From assembly GCF_914271545.1 (NCBI RefSeq), contig NZ_CAJZAH010000002.1, forward strand, positions 1,240,001 to 1,304,000: DNA of 64,000 nucleotides, read 5' to 3'. The stretch is from Cupriavidus respiraculi (GTDB taxonomy: Bacteria; Pseudomonadota; Gammaproteobacteria; Burkholderiales; Burkholderiaceae). Made by a program: the position numbers and the translations under genes. The notes under the pieces were generated by a model, which worked only from the letters and a program-made list of their open reading frames with translations, was not told where the DNA came from and did not search any database. This document shows positions 36,252 through 47,098 of the stretch, piece after piece. The stretch's first letter is position 1. Each line of letters begins with the position of its first letter.

Positions 36252-37279
36252 CGCCCCGACTTCTCCCTCGCCGCATCCCCGCCATGCCAGCCCCTGCTCC
36301 GACTCCGCCCCTGCGCGCGTGGCGCCGCCCGCCGGCCCGCGCCATCCTCGCCTGCGCCGCCTGCGCGGCGCTCGCCGCGTGCGGCGACAGGGCGCCCACC
36401 GGCTGGCAGGGCTATATCGAGGGCGAATTCGTCCATGTCGCCTCGCCGTTCGCGGGGCGGCTGGAGCGCCTGTCGGTGCAGCGAGGCCAGCAGGTCGGGA
36501 CGGGCACTGCGCTGTTCGCGCTCGAAACCGACGAGGAAAGCGCGGCGCGGCGCCAGGCCGCGGAGCAGTTGCGCGCCGCCGAGGCGCAGCTCGCGGACCT
36601 GCAGACCGGCCGGCGGCCGCCGGAGATCGACGTGACGCGGGCTCAGCTGGCGGGCGCCGAGGCCGAGGCGCAGCGCAGCGCCGCGCAACTCGCGCGCGAC
36701 GAAGCGCAGTTCCGCATCGGCGGCATCGCACAGTCGCAGCTGGAGCAGAGCCGCGCCACAGCGCGCGCCGACGCCGCGCGTGTGCGCGAGCTGCGCGGCG
36801 ATGTCGCGGTGGCCCGGCTGCCCGGCCGCGAGGCCCAGCGCCAGGCGCAGGCGGCGCAGGTGGAGGCCGCACGGGCCGCGCTGGCGCAGGCCGAATGGCG
36901 TCTCTCGCGCAAGACCGTGGCCGCCACGCAGGCGGGCCTGGTGCAGGACACGATGTACCGCGACGGCGAGTGGGTGCCGGCGGGCAGCCCGGTGGTGCGG
37001 CTGCTGCCGCCGGGCAATATCAAGGTGCGCTTCTACGTGCCGCAGGCCGTTGTCGGGAGCCTGCGCAACGGCGAGGCGGTGCAGTTGCGCTGCGATGGCT
37101 GCCCACGCCCCGTACCGGCGACGATCAGCTTCGTCTCGACGCAGGCCGAATTCACGCCGCCGGTCATCTACAGCAACGAGACCCGCGACAAGCTGGTCTT
37201 CCTGGTCGAGGCGAGGCCCGCGGCGGCCGACGCCCCCGGTCTGCATCCCGGCCAGCCGGTCGAGGTCGTGCGGCCATGA
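36248..37279 (+). CDS. HlyD-family periplasmic adaptor, predicted lipoprotein
   Basis: A 343-residue membrane-fusion protein. Most HlyD/YbhG adaptors have an N-terminal membrane anchor; here a lipobox LAAC (cysteine 45) follows a hydrophobic stretch, so the adaptor is probably a lipoprotein. The barrel/lipoyl part GYIEGEFVHVASPFAGRLE is at about 55-73. A coiled coil (about 95-220) is rich in Ala/Gln/Arg, and the returning beta-barrel includes TVAATQAGLVQDTMYRDGEWV. It links the inner-membrane ABC pump to the outer-membrane factor encoded last in the operon. ATGA overlaps join it to the regulator before and the ATPase after. A later ATG at 36284 is an alternative start. Confidence 0.9.
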   Translation: MTPRLLPRRIPAMPAPAPTPPLRAWRRPPARAILACAACAALAACGDRAPTGWQGYIEGEFVHVASPFAGRLERLSVQRGQQVGTGTALFALETDEESAARRQAAEQLRAAEAQLADLQTGRRPPEIDVTRAQLAGAEAEAQRSAAQLARDEAQFRIGGIAQSQLEQSRATARADAARVRELRGDVAVARLPGREAQRQAQAAQVEAARAALAQAEWRLSRKTVAATQAGLVQDTMYRDGEWVPAGSPVVRLLPPGNIKVRFYVPQAVVGSLRNGEAVQLRCDGCPRPVPATISFVSTQAEFTPPVIYSNETRDKLVFLVEARPAAADAPGLHPGQPVEVVRP

Positions 37280-38283
37280 GCGCGCCGGCGAGCAGCCCCG
37301 CGTCGCCCGATGCCGGCCTCGCGATCGACGTGCATGACCTGGACAAGCACTTCGGCGACAAGCACGTGGTCGACCACCTGAGCATGCAGGTGCGGCGCGG
37401 CGAGATCTTCGGCTTCCTGGGCCCCAACGGCAGCGGCAAGACCACCTCGATCCGCATGATGTGCGGACTGCTGACGCCCGACGGTGGGCACGGCACCTGC
37501 CTGGGCCTGGACATCCTGACCGAGACCGCACAGATCAAGCGCCGCGTCGGCTATATGACGCAGAAGTTCTCCTTCTGGGAGGACCTGTCGATCCGCGAGA
37601 ACCTGGACTTCATCGCTCGCGTCTACGGCATGCCGGATCGACGCGCCGCCGTAGACCGTGCGCTGGAGGAACTCGGGCTGGCGAGCCGCGCGCGCCAGCT
37701 GGCCGGTTCGCTCTCCGGCGGCTGGAAGCAGCGCCTGGCGCTGGCCGCATGCCTGCTGCACGAGCCCGAGCTGCTGCTGCTGGACGAACCCACCGCCGGC
37801 GTCGATCCGAAGGCGCGGCGCGATTTCTGGGAACAGCTGCACCTGCTGGCCTCGCGCGGCATCTCGGTGCTGGTCAGCACGCACTACATGGACGAGGCCG
37901 AGCGCTGCCACAAGCTCGCCTATATCGCCTACGGCAAGCTGCTGGCGCAAGGCACCGCCGAGGAAGTGGTGGCCGCGCAGCACCTCGCCACGTGGTCGAT
38001 CGAGGGCGAGGACCTTACCGCGCTGGGCGACCGCCTGCACGGCGCCCCGGGCGTCGACCAGACGGTGGTGTTCGGCAATGCGCTGCACGTGACCGGACGC
38101 GACGCCGGCGCGCTGGAGGCCACGCTGCGCGCCGCCGCCGGCAGCGCACATCGGCTTACGCGCATCGATACCAGCCTGGAAGACGTGTTCATTCACATGA
38201 TGAGCCGGGCCGACGGCAACATGGCCGCGGCGGGCAAGCCGGGCAAGTCGGGCAAGCCGCGCGGCGCGGGAGGCCGGCCATGA
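37276..38283 (+). CDS. ABC-2 exporter ATP-binding protein
   Basis: A 335-residue ATPase with one nucleotide-binding domain. Walker A GPNGSGKT is at 49-56, Q-loop Q96, signature LSGGWKQR at 146-153, and Walker B LLLLDEP at 166-172. After it comes the C-terminal region typical of drug-type ABC-2 ATPases (SLEDVFIHMM). E. coli YbhF-like relatives carry two fused domains; this has one, so the pump presumably uses a homodimer. The Lys/Gly/Pro-rich tail (about 318-335) is low-complexity. ATGA overlaps join it to the HlyD gene and to the permease gene. Confidence 0.93.
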   Translation: MSAPASSPASPDAGLAIDVHDLDKHFGDKHVVDHLSMQVRRGEIFGFLGPNGSGKTTSIRMMCGLLTPDGGHGTCLGLDILTETAQIKRRVGYMTQKFSFWEDLSIRENLDFIARVYGMPDRRAAVDRALEELGLASRARQLAGSLSGGWKQRLALAACLLHEPELLLLDEPTAGVDPKARRDFWEQLHLLASRGISVLVSTHYMDEAERCHKLAYIAYGKLLAQGTAEEVVAAQHLATWSIEGEDLTALGDRLHGAPGVDQTVVFGNALHVTGRDAGALEATLRAAAGSAHRLTRIDTSLEDVFIHMMSRADGNMAAAGKPGKSGKPRGAGGRP

Positions 38284-39443
38284 TCGGGCGCCGCTCGTCA
38301 GGCGCGCCACGCCCCGCCTTCTCGGCGCAGCGCTGGTGGAGCATCGTGCTGAAGGAATTCCTGCAGCTGCGCCGCGACCGTGTGACCTTCGCCATGATCG
38401 TCGGCCTGCCCATCATGCAGCTGCTGCTGTTCGGCTTCGCCATCAATACCGACCCGCGCCAGCTCACCACGATGGTGATCGCCGCCGACCACAGCGAATT
38501 CACCCGCTCGCTGATCTCGGGCATGCAGGCGTCCACCTATTTCCGCGTGGTGGGCACGCTGCCGGACGAGGCGGCAGGGCGCGAAGCGCTGATGAAGGGC
38601 GAGGTGCAGTTCGTCGTGAATATTCCCTCGGACTTCACGCGCCGGCTGGTGCGCGGCGAGCGGCCCGCGGTGCTGGTCGAGGCGGACGCCACCGACCCTT
38701 CGGCCACCGGCGCCGCGATCGCCGCGCTGGCGCAGATGCCCGCGGTGGTGGCCGGCCGCGACCTGCGCGGTCCGCTCTCCCCGCTGGCCGGCGACAAGCC
38801 GCCGTTCGAGGTGCAGGTTCACAGGCTCTACAACCCCGAGGGCCTGACCCAGTACAACATCATCCCCGGCCTGATGGGGGTGATCCTGTCCATGACGATG
38901 GTGATGATGACGGGCCTGGCCATGACGCGCGAACGCGAGCGCGGCACCATGGAAAACCTGCTGGCCACGCCGGTGCTGCCCATCGAGGTAATGAGCGGCA
39001 AGATCGTGCCCTACATCCTGATCGGGCTCATTCAGTCCACCATCATCCTGATGGCCGCGCGCTGGATCTTCGGCGTGCCCTTCGTCGGCTCCCTGGTCGC
39101 GGTGTACCTCGCCACGCTGCTGTTCATCGCGGCCAACCTGACGGTGGGCATCACGCTGTCCTCGCTGGCGCAGAACCAGTTGCAGGCGATGCAGCTGACC
39201 TTCTTCTATTTCCTGCCCGGCATCCTGCTGTCCGGCTTCATGTTTCCCTTCGCGGGCATGCCGGGATGGGCACAGGTCATCGGCAACGTGCTGCCGATGA
39301 CGTACTTCCACCGCATGATTCGCGGCATCCTGCTCAAGGGCAACGGGTGGGTGGAACTTTGGCCGAACATCTGGCCGCTGCTGCTGTTCACGGTGGTGGT
39401 GATGGCAATCGCGGTGCGCTTCTACCGCCGTACCCTGGATTGA
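38280..39443 (+). CDS. ABC-2 type exporter permease
   Basis: A 387-residue inner-membrane protein of the YbhS/YbhR type. One N-terminal membrane segment (about 37-57) is followed by a large periplasmic domain (about 60-195). Five further segments lie in the C-terminal half, including GLMGVILSMTMVMMTGLAM and the ABC-2 motif region FFYFLPGILLSGFMFPFAGMP. The cytoplasmic string RERERGTMENLLATPV contacts the ATPase in this family. Only one permease gene is present, whereas the E. coli ybh operon has two, so it likely forms a homodimer. Its ATG overlaps the ATPase stop (ATGA). Confidence 0.93.
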   Translation: MIGRRSSGAPRPAFSAQRWWSIVLKEFLQLRRDRVTFAMIVGLPIMQLLLFGFAINTDPRQLTTMVIAADHSEFTRSLISGMQASTYFRVVGTLPDEAAGREALMKGEVQFVVNIPSDFTRRLVRGERPAVLVEADATDPSATGAAIAALAQMPAVVAGRDLRGPLSPLAGDKPPFEVQVHRLYNPEGLTQYNIIPGLMGVILSMTMVMMTGLAMTRERERGTMENLLATPVLPIEVMSGKIVPYILIGLIQSTIILMAARWIFGVPFVGSLVAVYLATLLFIAANLTVGITLSSLAQNQLQAMQLTFFYFLPGILLSGFMFPFAGMPGWAQVIGNVLPMTYFHRMIRGILLKGNGWVELWPNIWPLLLFTVVVMAIAVRFYRRTLD

Positions 39444-39454
39444 GCGAGGCCACC

Positions 39455-40960
39455 ATGACTCTCTTCGCAGCTCCGCCCCCTATCGCGCTGGCGTGCGGCA
39501 TGCTGGCATTGACGCTGGCCGGCTGCGCCGTCGGGCCGGACTTCCAGGTCCCCACGCCGCCGCCGGTCGACCGCTACGCCGCGGGCCCCGCTCCCGCCGC
39601 CACGGTCGCGGCAGACGCTGCGCACGGCCATCCCCAGACGCTGGCGGCGGGCATGGATGTGCCGGCGCAGTGGTGGACGCTGTTCCGCAGCCCCGAACTG
39701 GACCGCGCCATCCGCACCGCGCTCGCTGCGAGCCCCACGCTCGCGCAGGCACAGGCGCGGCTGCGCCAGGCGCAGGAAAACCTTGCGGCGGCGACTGGCG
39801 CCACGCGGTGGCCGGCGGTCGACGCAAGGCTCGATGCCGCGCGCCAGCAGATCAATATCGAATCGCTCGGCATCCGGGCCTTTCCGAGTCCGGGACCGTT
39901 TACCCTTTACGGCGCCTCGGTGCAGGTCTCGTACACGCTGGACCTGTTCGGCGGCAACCGGCGCGAGCTCGAGGGCCTGCAGGCCGCAGTGGACTACCAG
40001 CGCTTCGAGCTGGAAGCCGCCCGGCTGTCGCTGGCCGCCAATGTCGCCACGGCCGCCATCGGCGAGGCCGGCCTGCGCGCCCGCCTCGCCGACACCACGG
40101 CGCTGGCCGACGCGCAGCGGCACCAGCTCGCCATTGCCGAAGAGCGGCTGCGCGCCGGTGGCGTGCCGGCGCTGGACGTGCAGCGCCAGCGCGGCGAGCT
40201 GGCGCAGACCGAGGCGCTGCTGCCGGAACTGTCGCGCCAGCTCGCCGCTACGCGACATCAGCTCGCCGTCTATCTCGGCGAACCGCCGTCCGCGGCGGAA
40301 GATGCCGCGCGCGTGCCGGCCTTCGCGCTGAACCGCCTGCACCTGCCCGAGACCCTGCCGCTGGCGCTGCCCTCCACGCTGGCGCAGCGCCGCCCCGATA
40401 TCCGCGCGGCCGAGGCGCTGCTGCACCGGGCAAGCGCCGATATCGGCGTGGCCACCGCCAACCTGTATCCGCGGCTGACGCTGAGCGCCAGTGCGGGCTC
40501 GCAGGCTTCCACCGTGCGCGAGGTGTTCGACAGCTTCAACGTGTGGAGCCTCGCGGCCGGTCTGGTGCAGCCGGTATTTCGCGGCGGCGAGCTGCAGGCC
40601 CGCAAGCGCGCGGCCGAGGCCGCCTACGAGCAGTCGCTGGCGGCGTACCGGCAGGCGGTGCTGGGCGGGCTGCAGCAGGTCGGCGACACGCTGCGCGCGC
40701 TGCAGGCCGACGCCGACGTGCTGCGCGCCCGCGCCGACGCGGAGCAGGCCGCGCGCGCCACGCTCGCCACGGTCTCGGAGCAGTACCGGCTTGGCGGCGT
40801 CAGCCAGTACGCGGCGCTCGACGCGCAGCGGCAGTATCGCCAGGCCTCGCTCGCGTTGACGCAGGCGACGGTGAGCCGGTTCGCGGACTCGGCGGCGCTG
40901 CTGCAGGCGTTGGGTGGGGGGTGGTGGCAGGAGGCGGAGGTATCGGCGTCTGGGCGGTGA
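39455..40960 (+). CDS. NodT/OprM-type outer-membrane efflux lipoprotein
   Basis: A 501-residue TolC-family outer-membrane factor. The signal peptide ends in lipobox LAGC (cysteine 24) and is followed by the usual AVGPDF. Two OEP repeats (about 75-270 and 290-490) supply the coiled-coil barrel; the family string AQRRPDIRAAEALLHRASADIGVATANLYP lies in the second half. It completes a tripartite pump with the HlyD adaptor and ABC-2 transporter encoded immediately upstream (11-bp gap). It is followed by a palindromic repeat rather than a clear T-tract terminator. Confidence 0.95.
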   Translation: MTLFAAPPPIALACGMLALTLAGCAVGPDFQVPTPPPVDRYAAGPAPAATVAADAAHGHPQTLAAGMDVPAQWWTLFRSPELDRAIRTALAASPTLAQAQARLRQAQENLAAATGATRWPAVDARLDAARQQINIESLGIRAFPSPGPFTLYGASVQVSYTLDLFGGNRRELEGLQAAVDYQRFELEAARLSLAANVATAAIGEAGLRARLADTTALADAQRHQLAIAEERLRAGGVPALDVQRQRGELAQTEALLPELSRQLAATRHQLAVYLGEPPSAAEDAARVPAFALNRLHLPETLPLALPSTLAQRRPDIRAAEALLHRASADIGVATANLYPRLTLSASAGSQASTVREVFDSFNVWSLAAGLVQPVFRGGELQARKRAAEAAYEQSLAAYRQAVLGGLQQVGDTLRALQADADVLRARADAEQAARATLATVSEQYRLGGVSQYAALDAQRQYRQASLALTQATVSRFADSAALLQALGGGWWQEAEVSASGR

Positions 40961-40968
40961 GCGTCAGC

Positions 40969-41117
40969 GGGATGGCGGGCGGTCACCCTCACCCCCGCCC
41001 CTCTCCCGCTGGCGGGAGAGGGGAGAACATCAGCAGCCTTTCGACCCCTGTCGGTTTGCTCCCTTCTCCCGCCCGCGAGAGAAGGGCCGGGGGATGAGGG
41101 TGACCGCCCGCCATCCC
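40969..41117. repeat. 149-bp palindromic intergenic repeat (REP/BIME-like)
   Basis: The outer 23-bp arms are perfect inverted repeats, 40969-40991 against 41095-41117. Inside are two smaller hairpins: CCCCTCTCCCGC (40998-41009) pairs fully with 41012-41023, and CCCTTCTCCCGC (41061-41072) pairs with 41075-41086 with one mismatch. It encodes nothing and lies between the outer-membrane factor and the large uvrA-like gene. A related single hairpin follows that gene at 47072-47098. Such elements recur in Burkholderiaceae genomes and may be mobilised by REP-type transposases; none is in this window. Confidence 0.85.
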
Positions 41118-41223
41118 TACGCGCCATGCCCACCACGAGATTTTGCTAAAGTGGACCCCCGCCTGTCCCAGGCAGCGCCGCCGGCCTTACCCGCGCGCTC
41201 GCCCCTTCAAAGGAATCGCCTCC

Positions 41224-44200
41224 ATGTCTTCCGGCGTCATCCGCATTCGCGGAGCCCGACAGCACAATCTGAAGAATGTCGACCTCGACCTGCACACCGG
41301 TGAAATGACCGTGGTCACCGGCCCATCGGGCTCCGGCAAGTCAAGCCTAGTGTTCGACACGCTGTATGCCGAGGGCCAGCGCCGCTATGTCGAGACCTTC
41401 AGCGCCTATGCGCGCCAGTTCCTCGACCGCATGGACCGCCCGCAGGTCGACAAGGTCGACGGCGTGCCGCCGGCCATCGCCATCGACCAGACCAATCCGG
41501 TACGCAGCTCGCGTTCGACCGTGGGCACGATGACCGAGCTCAACGATCACCTGAAGCTGCTGTACGGCCGCGCCGCCGAGCTGTTCGACCGCGAGACCGC
41601 GCTGCAGGTGCGCCACGACACGCCGGAGACCATCTACGCCGAGTTGCTGGCGCGCACCCGCGAGACCGATCCGCGGCTGGTGGTGACCTTCCCCGTCGAG
41701 CTGCCCGAGTCCACCACCGATGCCGAGATCGAGCAATGGCTGTCCGTGAGCGGCTATACGCGCGTGCAGGCGCAGCGCGTGGTGGCCTCGCCGACCGGCC
41801 CGCGCAAGATGCTCGATGTGGTCGCCGACCGCTTCCGCCTGCAGAACACCGACAAGGTGCGCGCCGTGGAGGCGCTGGAGGCATCGCTCAAGCGCGGCGG
41901 CGGACGCGTCAACGTGTACGTGCTGGCCGACGAGGGCGAGCCCGAGATCTGGCGCTTCTCCACCGGCCTGCACTGCCCCGAGAGCGATCTGCGCTACGCC
42001 GATCCGCAACCCGCCCTGTTCTCGTTCAACTCCGCCTATGGCGCCTGCGAGACCTGCCGCGGCTTTGGCCGCGTCATCGGCGTCGACCTGGGGCTGGTCA
42101 TTCCCGACGAGCGCAAGACGCTGCGGGAGGGCGCGATCAAGCCGATGCAGACGCCCGCCTGGAAAGAGTGCCAGGACGACCTGATGCGCTATGCCGCCCG
42201 CGCGGACATCCCGCGCGACAAGCCGTGGGCCGATCTGAGCGAGGCCGAACGCGCCTGGGTCATCGACGGCTCGCCGGACTGGAACGGCAAGTGGAACAGC
42301 CAGTGGTACGGCGTGCGGCGCTTCTTCGACTATCTGGAGTCGAAGGCCTACAAGATGCATATCCGCGTGCTGCTGTCCAAATACCGCAGCTACACGCCGT
42401 GCGAAACCTGCGGCGGCGCGCGCCTGAAGACCGACTCGCTGCTGTGGCGCCTCGGCTCCAAGGACAACGCCGACGCCGTGTTGGCCCCCGAGCACCGCTT
42501 CATGCCCCGCGGCGTGAACTGGAGCCCCGCGCAGCTGCGCGCGCTGCCGGGCCTGACCGTGCACGACCTGATGCTGATGCCGATCGAGCGCATCCGCCGC
42601 TTCTTCGACGAGCTCACCCTGCCCAGCGCCATGCTGGACGACGCGCTCAAGCTGCTGCTGGCCGAGGTACGCACGCGGCTGCGCTACCTGTGCGACGTGG
42701 GCATCGGCTACCTGACGCTGGACCGCCAGAGCCGCACGCTGTCCGGCGGCGAGGTGCAGCGCATCAACCTGACCACGGCGCTGGGCACCTCGCTGGTCAA
42801 CACGCTGTTCGTGCTGGACGAGCCCAGCATCGGGCTGCATCCGCGCGACCTGAACCGCATCGTCGAGGCGATGCGCCGGCTGCGCGACGCCGGCAATACG
42901 CTGGTAGTAGTCGAGCACGATCCGTCGGTGATGCTGGCCGCCGACCGGCTGATCGACATGGGCCCCGGCCCCGGTGAGCGCGGCGGTGGCATCGTCTACG
43001 ACGGCACGCCCCGCGACGTGCGCGGCGCGAAAACGCTGACCGCCGACTACCTGTCCGGCCGCAAGCGCGTGGCCGACGCCTCGCACTGGGAGCGCCGTCC
43101 TGTCGACCACGCCACGCCCCGCATCGCGCTGGAGGGCGCCACCGAGCACAACCTGCAAGACGTCAGCGTGGAGATTCCGCTGCAGCGCCTGGTCTGCGTG
43201 ACGGGCGTCTCCGGCAGCGGCAAATCGACCCTGATCCAGGACGTGCTCTACCCCGCCATGGCCCGGCACTTCGGCAAGGGCACGGAATCGCCGGGCGCGT
43301 TTCGCCAGCTGCGCGGCGCGGATCAGGTCGGCGACGTGGTGTTCGTCGACCAGTCGCCGATCGGCAAGACCGCGCGCTCCAATCCGGCCAGCTACGTCGG
43401 CGCCTTCGACGAGATCCGCAAGCTGTTCGCCAAGGCGCCGATGGCACTGCAACGCGGCTATACGGCCGGCACCTTCAGCTTCAACTCTGGCGACGGTCGC
43501 TGCCCGACCTGCGGCGGCTCGGGGTTCGAGCACGTCGAGATGCAATTCCTCAGCGACGTCTACCTGCGCTGCCCCGACTGCGATGGCAGCCGCTATCGCG
43601 CCGAAGTGCTGGAGGTGAAGATCGAGCGCGTCGTCGGCGACCAGGTCTACGTGCTGAGCGTGGCCGATGTGCTGGACCTGACCGTGAGCGAAGCCGCGGC
43701 GGCGTTCGCCGGCGACGGCGAAGTGCTGCGCGTGCTGCAGCCGATCGTCGATGTCGGCCTGGAATACGTGAAGCTCGGCCAGCCCGTGCCCACGCTGTCG
43801 GGCGGCGAGGCGCAACGGCTCAAGCTCGCGGGCTTTCTCGCGGAAACCGCGCAGGCCGGCAGGAAGCGCGTGAAGCCCGACGCCAGCGCCGGGCGCCTGT
43901 TCATGTTCGACGAGCCCACCACCGGCCTGCACTTCGACGACATCGCCAAGCTGATGCGCGCGTTCGGCAAGCTGCTCGACGGCGGCCATTCGCTGATCGT
44001 GATCGAGCACAACCTGGATGTGATCCGGGCCGCGGACTGGGTGATCGACCTCGGCCCCGAAGGCGGCGACGCCGGCGGCCGCGTCGTATGCGTGGGCACG
44101 CCCGAGGACCTGAAGGCGTGCACCGAGTCGCACACCGGCCAGGCGCTGCTGCAATACGATGGCCAGATCGGCAAGGACGGCGCGCAGCCCGCGGGCGTGA

Positions 44201-47058
44201 TGCCCGGCCACGCCGACGACGGCGTGCCGCTGCAAACGGCGCTCGCTGCCGCGCGGGCGCGCCGTGCCGTCGAGGGCGAAGGCGTGGTGCGCATCGTCAA
44301 CGCGCACGAGCACAACCTGAAGTCGCTGAACGTCGATATCCCGCACGGCAAGTTCAATGTGGTGACCGGCGTCTCCGGCTCGGGCAAATCGACGCTCGCC
44401 TTCGACATCCTGTTCCACGAGGGCCAGCGCCGCTACCTAGAATCGCTCAACGCCTACGCGCGCTCGATCGTGCAGCCTGCGGGCCGGCCCGAGGTCGATG
44501 CCGTCTATGGCATTCCGCCCACCGTCGCCATCGAGCAGCGCCTGTCGCGCGGCGGACGCAAGAGCACCGTGGCCACCACCTCGGAGGTCTGGCACTTCCT
44601 GCGGCTGCTCTACGTGAAGCTGGGCATCCAGCATTGCATCTACGACGGCACGCCGGTCACCGCGCAAAGCATCGAGTCCATCGCCGCGCAACTGCTGCGC
44701 GACCACCGCGGCGAGCATGTCGGCCTGCTTGCGCCGCTGGTGGTCAACCGCAAGGGTGTCTACACCGACCTCGCGAAGTGGGCGAAGGCGCGCGGCAATA
44801 CCCATCTGCGGGTGGACGGCGAATTCCTGCCGGTGGACCCCTGGCCCCGGCTGGACCGCTTCCGCGAGCACACCATCGAACTGCCGGTCGGCGACATCGT
44901 GGTCTCGCCCGACAACGAGGCCGCGCTGCGCGCGCTGCTGGAGCAGGCGCTGGAACACGGCAAGGGCGTGATGCACCTGCTGGCTCCGCTGGACGGACTG
45001 CGCGAGTCGATGAACGGCGGCGATGCGCATGTCGCCCACACCAAGGTCTTCTCCACCAAGCGGGCCTGCCCGCAATGCGGCACCAGCTATCCGGAGCTGG
45101 ATCCGCGCATGTTCTCGTACAACAGCAAGCATGGCTGGTGCCCAGGCTGCGTCGGCACCGGCCTCGCGCTCACGCGGGAGCAGCGCGCCGCGTACGACGA
45201 CAGCCTTCCGGCCGAGGACAACCGCGGACGCGAACAGAGCCTGCCGTCGGAAGAGCTCGAACCCGAGGGCCTGGCCGAGACGCCGTGCCCGGACTGCCAC
45301 GGCGCGCGGCTCAACCCCGCCGCCTGCGCGGTCACGTTCGCCGCCGAGCCCATCGTCAATATCGCGCGCTGGACCGTCGGCGAGACGCGCCAATGGGTCG
45401 AGTCGCTCGAACTGGCGGGACGCGACGCCGAGATCGCGCGAGACGTGGTCAGCGAGATCCGCAGCCGCCTGGAATTCCTCGAGGAAGTGGGCCTGGGCTA
45501 CCTGAGCCTGGACCGCGCCGCGCCGAGCCTGTCCGGCGGCGAGGCGCAGCGCATCCGTCTCGCCGCGCAGCTTGGCAGCAATCTGCAGGGCGTGTGCTAC
45601 GTCCTCGACGAACCGACCATCGGCCTGCATCCGCGCGACAACCAGATCCTGCTCAACGCGCTGCGCAAGCTCGGCGACAAGGGCAATACGCTGGTGGTGG
45701 TCGAGCATGACGAGGACACCATCCGCCGCGCCGACCACATCATCGACATCGGCCCCGGCGCCGGCAAGCGCGGCGGCACGCTGGTCGCGCAGGGCGGCGT
45801 GCGGGAGCTGTCGGCGCAGCCGGCCTCTCTCACGGGGCAGATGCTGGCGCAGCCGATCGTGCATCCGCTGCAGCCGCGCCGCCCGGTACAGGCCGGCGAT
45901 GCGCCGGTCCCGGAGCGCTGGCTCACCGTGCACGGCGCGACGCTGCACAATCTGCGCGACGTGACGGTCAGCCTGCCGCTGTCGCGGCTCGTCGCGGTCA
46001 CCGGCGTCAGCGGCTCGGGCAAATCCACGCTGGCCCGCGATGTACTGATGGCCAACCTGCTCGACGCGGTGGGACGTTCGGTGATGTCGTCCCCCGCCAC
46101 GCGCCGCGCGCGCAAGAGCGCGCAGGCGCAAGCGCCGGCCGGCACGGCGCGCGTCGCCCGCCCGCAGGTTACCCATGTCTGGCAGGGCTGCGCGGGCATC
46201 TCGGGGTGGGAGGCGATCGACCGCGTGCTGGAGGTGGACCAGACTCCCATCGGCAAGACGCCGCGTTCGTGCCCGGCCACCTATATCGGCCTGTGGGACA
46301 CCATCCGCAAGCTGTTCGCCGACACGCTGGAGGCAAGGGCGCGCGGCTATACGCCGTCGCGCTTCTCGTTCAATACCGGTGACGGGCGCTGCCCCGCCTG
46401 CGAGGGACAGGGCGTGCGCACCATCGGCATGAGCTTCCTGCCGGATGTGAAGGTGCCGTGCGACGTGTGCCACGGCCAGCGCTTCAACGCCGAGACGCTG
46501 GCGGTCACCTGGCGCGGCAAGAACATCGGCGACGTGCTGACGATGGAGATCGACGAGGCGGTGGACTTCTTCGCCTCGATGAACAGCATCGCGCATCCGC
46601 TGCAGCTGATGAAGGACGTGGGCTTAGGCTACCTCACGCTGGGCCAGCCCTCGCCCACGCTGTCGGGCGGCGAGGCGCAGCGCATCAAGCTGGTCACCGA
46701 GCTGAGCAAGGTGCGCGACGACATCACGCGCCGCGGCCAGAAGGCCCCGCACACACTGTACGTGCTGGACGAGCCCACGGTCGGCCTGCACATGGCCGAT
46801 GTTGCCAAGCTGATCCGCGTGCTGCACCGGCTCGTCGACGGCGGGCATAGCGTGGTCGTCATCGAGCACGACCTCGACGTGATCGCCGAGGCCGACTGGA
46901 TCGTCGACCTCGGACCCGAAGGCGGCGTGGCCGGCGGCACCATCGTCGCGGCCACCGACCCCGAGGGCCTGTCGCGCGTGCGCGCCAGCCATACCGGCGC
47001 GGCGCTCAGGCCGGTGCTGGCGCGCACGGGGGAGAAAGCGGCCCGGCGCACGGGGTAG
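41224..47058 (+). CDS. Double-length UvrA-like protein (class III UvrA)
   Basis: A 1944-residue protein made of two complete UvrA-like halves joined head to tail. Walker A motifs lie at about residues 33, 659, 1048 and 1593. ABC signatures LSGGE(V/A)QR lie at about 505, 857, 1436 and 1813, so there are four ATPase modules instead of two. Each half keeps the cysteine pairs of UvrA zinc modules (for example CETCGGARL in the first; CPDCHGARL and CPACEGQGV in the second) and a UvrB-binding-like region. A normal UvrA is encoded at 58823-61687, so this one is accessory. In the literature class III UvrAs are poorly studied. The ATG giving [10 protein letters not shown] has AAAGGAA upstream. Confidence 0.93.
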   Translation: MSSGVIRIRGARQHNLKNVDLDLHTGEMTVVTGPSGSGKSSLVFDTLYAEGQRRYVETFSAYARQFLDRMDRPQVDKVDGVPPAIAIDQTNPVRSSRSTVGTMTELNDHLKLLYGRAAELFDRETALQVRHDTPETIYAELLARTRETDPRLVVTFPVELPESTTDAEIEQWLSVSGYTRVQAQRVVASPTGPRKMLDVVADRFRLQNTDKVRAVEALEASLKRGGGRVNVYVLADEGEPEIWRFSTGLHCPESDLRYADPQPALFSFNSAYGACETCRGFGRVIGVDLGLVIPDERKTLREGAIKPMQTPAWKECQDDLMRYAARADIPRDKPWADLSEAERAWVIDGSPDWNGKWNSQWYGVRRFFDYLESKAYKMHIRVLLSKYRSYTPCETCGGARLKTDSLLWRLGSKDNADAVLAPEHRFMPRGVNWSPAQLRALPGLTVHDLMLMPIERIRRFFDELTLPSAMLDDALKLLLAEVRTRLRYLCDVGIGYLTLDRQSRTLSGGEVQRINLTTALGTSLVNTLFVLDEPSIGLHPRDLNRIVEAMRRLRDAGNTLVVVEHDPSVMLAADRLIDMGPGPGERGGGIVYDGTPRDVRGAKTLTADYLSGRKRVADASHWERRPVDHATPRIALEGATEHNLQDVSVEIPLQRLVCVTGVSGSGKSTLIQDVLYPAMARHFGKGTESPGAFRQLRGADQVGDVVFVDQSPIGKTARSNPASYVGAFDEIRKLFAKAPMALQRGYTAGTFSFNSGDGRCPTCGGSGFEHVEMQFLSDVYLRCPDCDGSRYRAEVLEVKIERVVGDQVYVLSVADVLDLTVSEAAAAFAGDGEVLRVLQPIVDVGLEYVKLGQPVPTLSGGEAQRLKLAGFLAETAQAGRKRVKPDASAGRLFMFDEPTTGLHFDDIAKLMRAFGKLLDGGHSLIVIEHNLDVIRAADWVIDLGPEGGDAGGRVVCVGTPEDLKACTESHTGQALLQYDGQIGKDGAQPAGVMPGHADDGVPLQTALAAARARRAVEGEGVVRIVNAHEHNLKSLNVDIPHGKFNVVTGVSGSGKSTLAFDILFHEGQRRYLESLNAYARSIVQPAGRPEVDAVYGIPPTVAIEQRLSRGGRKSTVATTSEVWHFLRLLYVKLGIQHCIYDGTPVTAQSIESIAAQLLRDHRGEHVGLLAPLVVNRKGVYTDLAKWAKARGNTHLRVDGEFLPVDPWPRLDRFREHTIELPVGDIVVSPDNEAALRALLEQALEHGKGVMHLLAPLDGLRESMNGGDAHVAHTKVFSTKRACPQCGTSYPELDPRMFSYNSKHGWCPGCVGTGLALTREQRAAYDDSLPAEDNRGREQSLPSEELEPEGLAETPCPDCHGARLNPAACAVTFAAEPIVNIARWTVGETRQWVESLELAGRDAEIARDVVSEIRSRLEFLEEVGLGYLSLDRAAPSLSGGEAQRIRLAAQLGSNLQGVCYVLDEPTIGLHPRDNQILLNALRKLGDKGNTLVVVEHDEDTIRRADHIIDIGPGAGKRGGTLVAQGGVRELSAQPASLTGQMLAQPIVHPLQPRRPVQAGDAPVPERWLTVHGATLHNLRDVTVSLPLSRLVAVTGVSGSGKSTLARDVLMANLLDAVGRSVMSSPATRRARKSAQAQAPAGTARVARPQVTHVWQGCAGISGWEAIDRVLEVDQTPIGKTPRSCPATYIGLWDTIRKLFADTLEARARGYTPSRFSFNTGDGRCPACEGQGVRTIGMSFLPDVKVPCDVCHGQRFNAETLAVTWRGKNIGDVLTMEIDEAVDFFASMNSIAHPLQLMKDVGLGYLTLGQPSPTLSGGEAQRIKLVTELSKVRDDITRRGQKAPHTLYVLDEPTVGLHMADVAKLIRVLHRLVDGGHSVVVIEHDLDVIAEADWIVDLGPEGGVAGGTIVAATDPEGLSRVRASHTGAALRPVLARTGEKAARRTG

Positions 47059-47071
47059 GGCAGCGCGACCT

Positions 47072-47098
47072 GCCCCTCTTCCGCCGCGGGAGAGGGGC
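47072..47098 (+). terminator. Hairpin after the large uvrA-like gene
   Basis: GCCCCTCTTCCGC (47072-47084) pairs with GCGGGAGAGGGGC (47086-47098), allowing one G-T pair, starting 14 bp after the stop codon. There is no T tract right after it. It resembles the inner hairpin of the repeat at 40969-41117, so it may be a solitary copy of that element that also ends transcription. Confidence 0.45.

Noticed and set aside
40961-41223. CRISPR array in the repeated region before the long uvrA
   Set aside because: The repeats are inverted, not direct, and there are no regularly spaced unique spacers or cas genes.
41347-44418. A 1 kb-codon open frame on the minus strand inside the long uvrA-like gene
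   Set aside because: Same antisense effect of GC-rich coding DNA; the plus-strand protein has all UvrA motifs.
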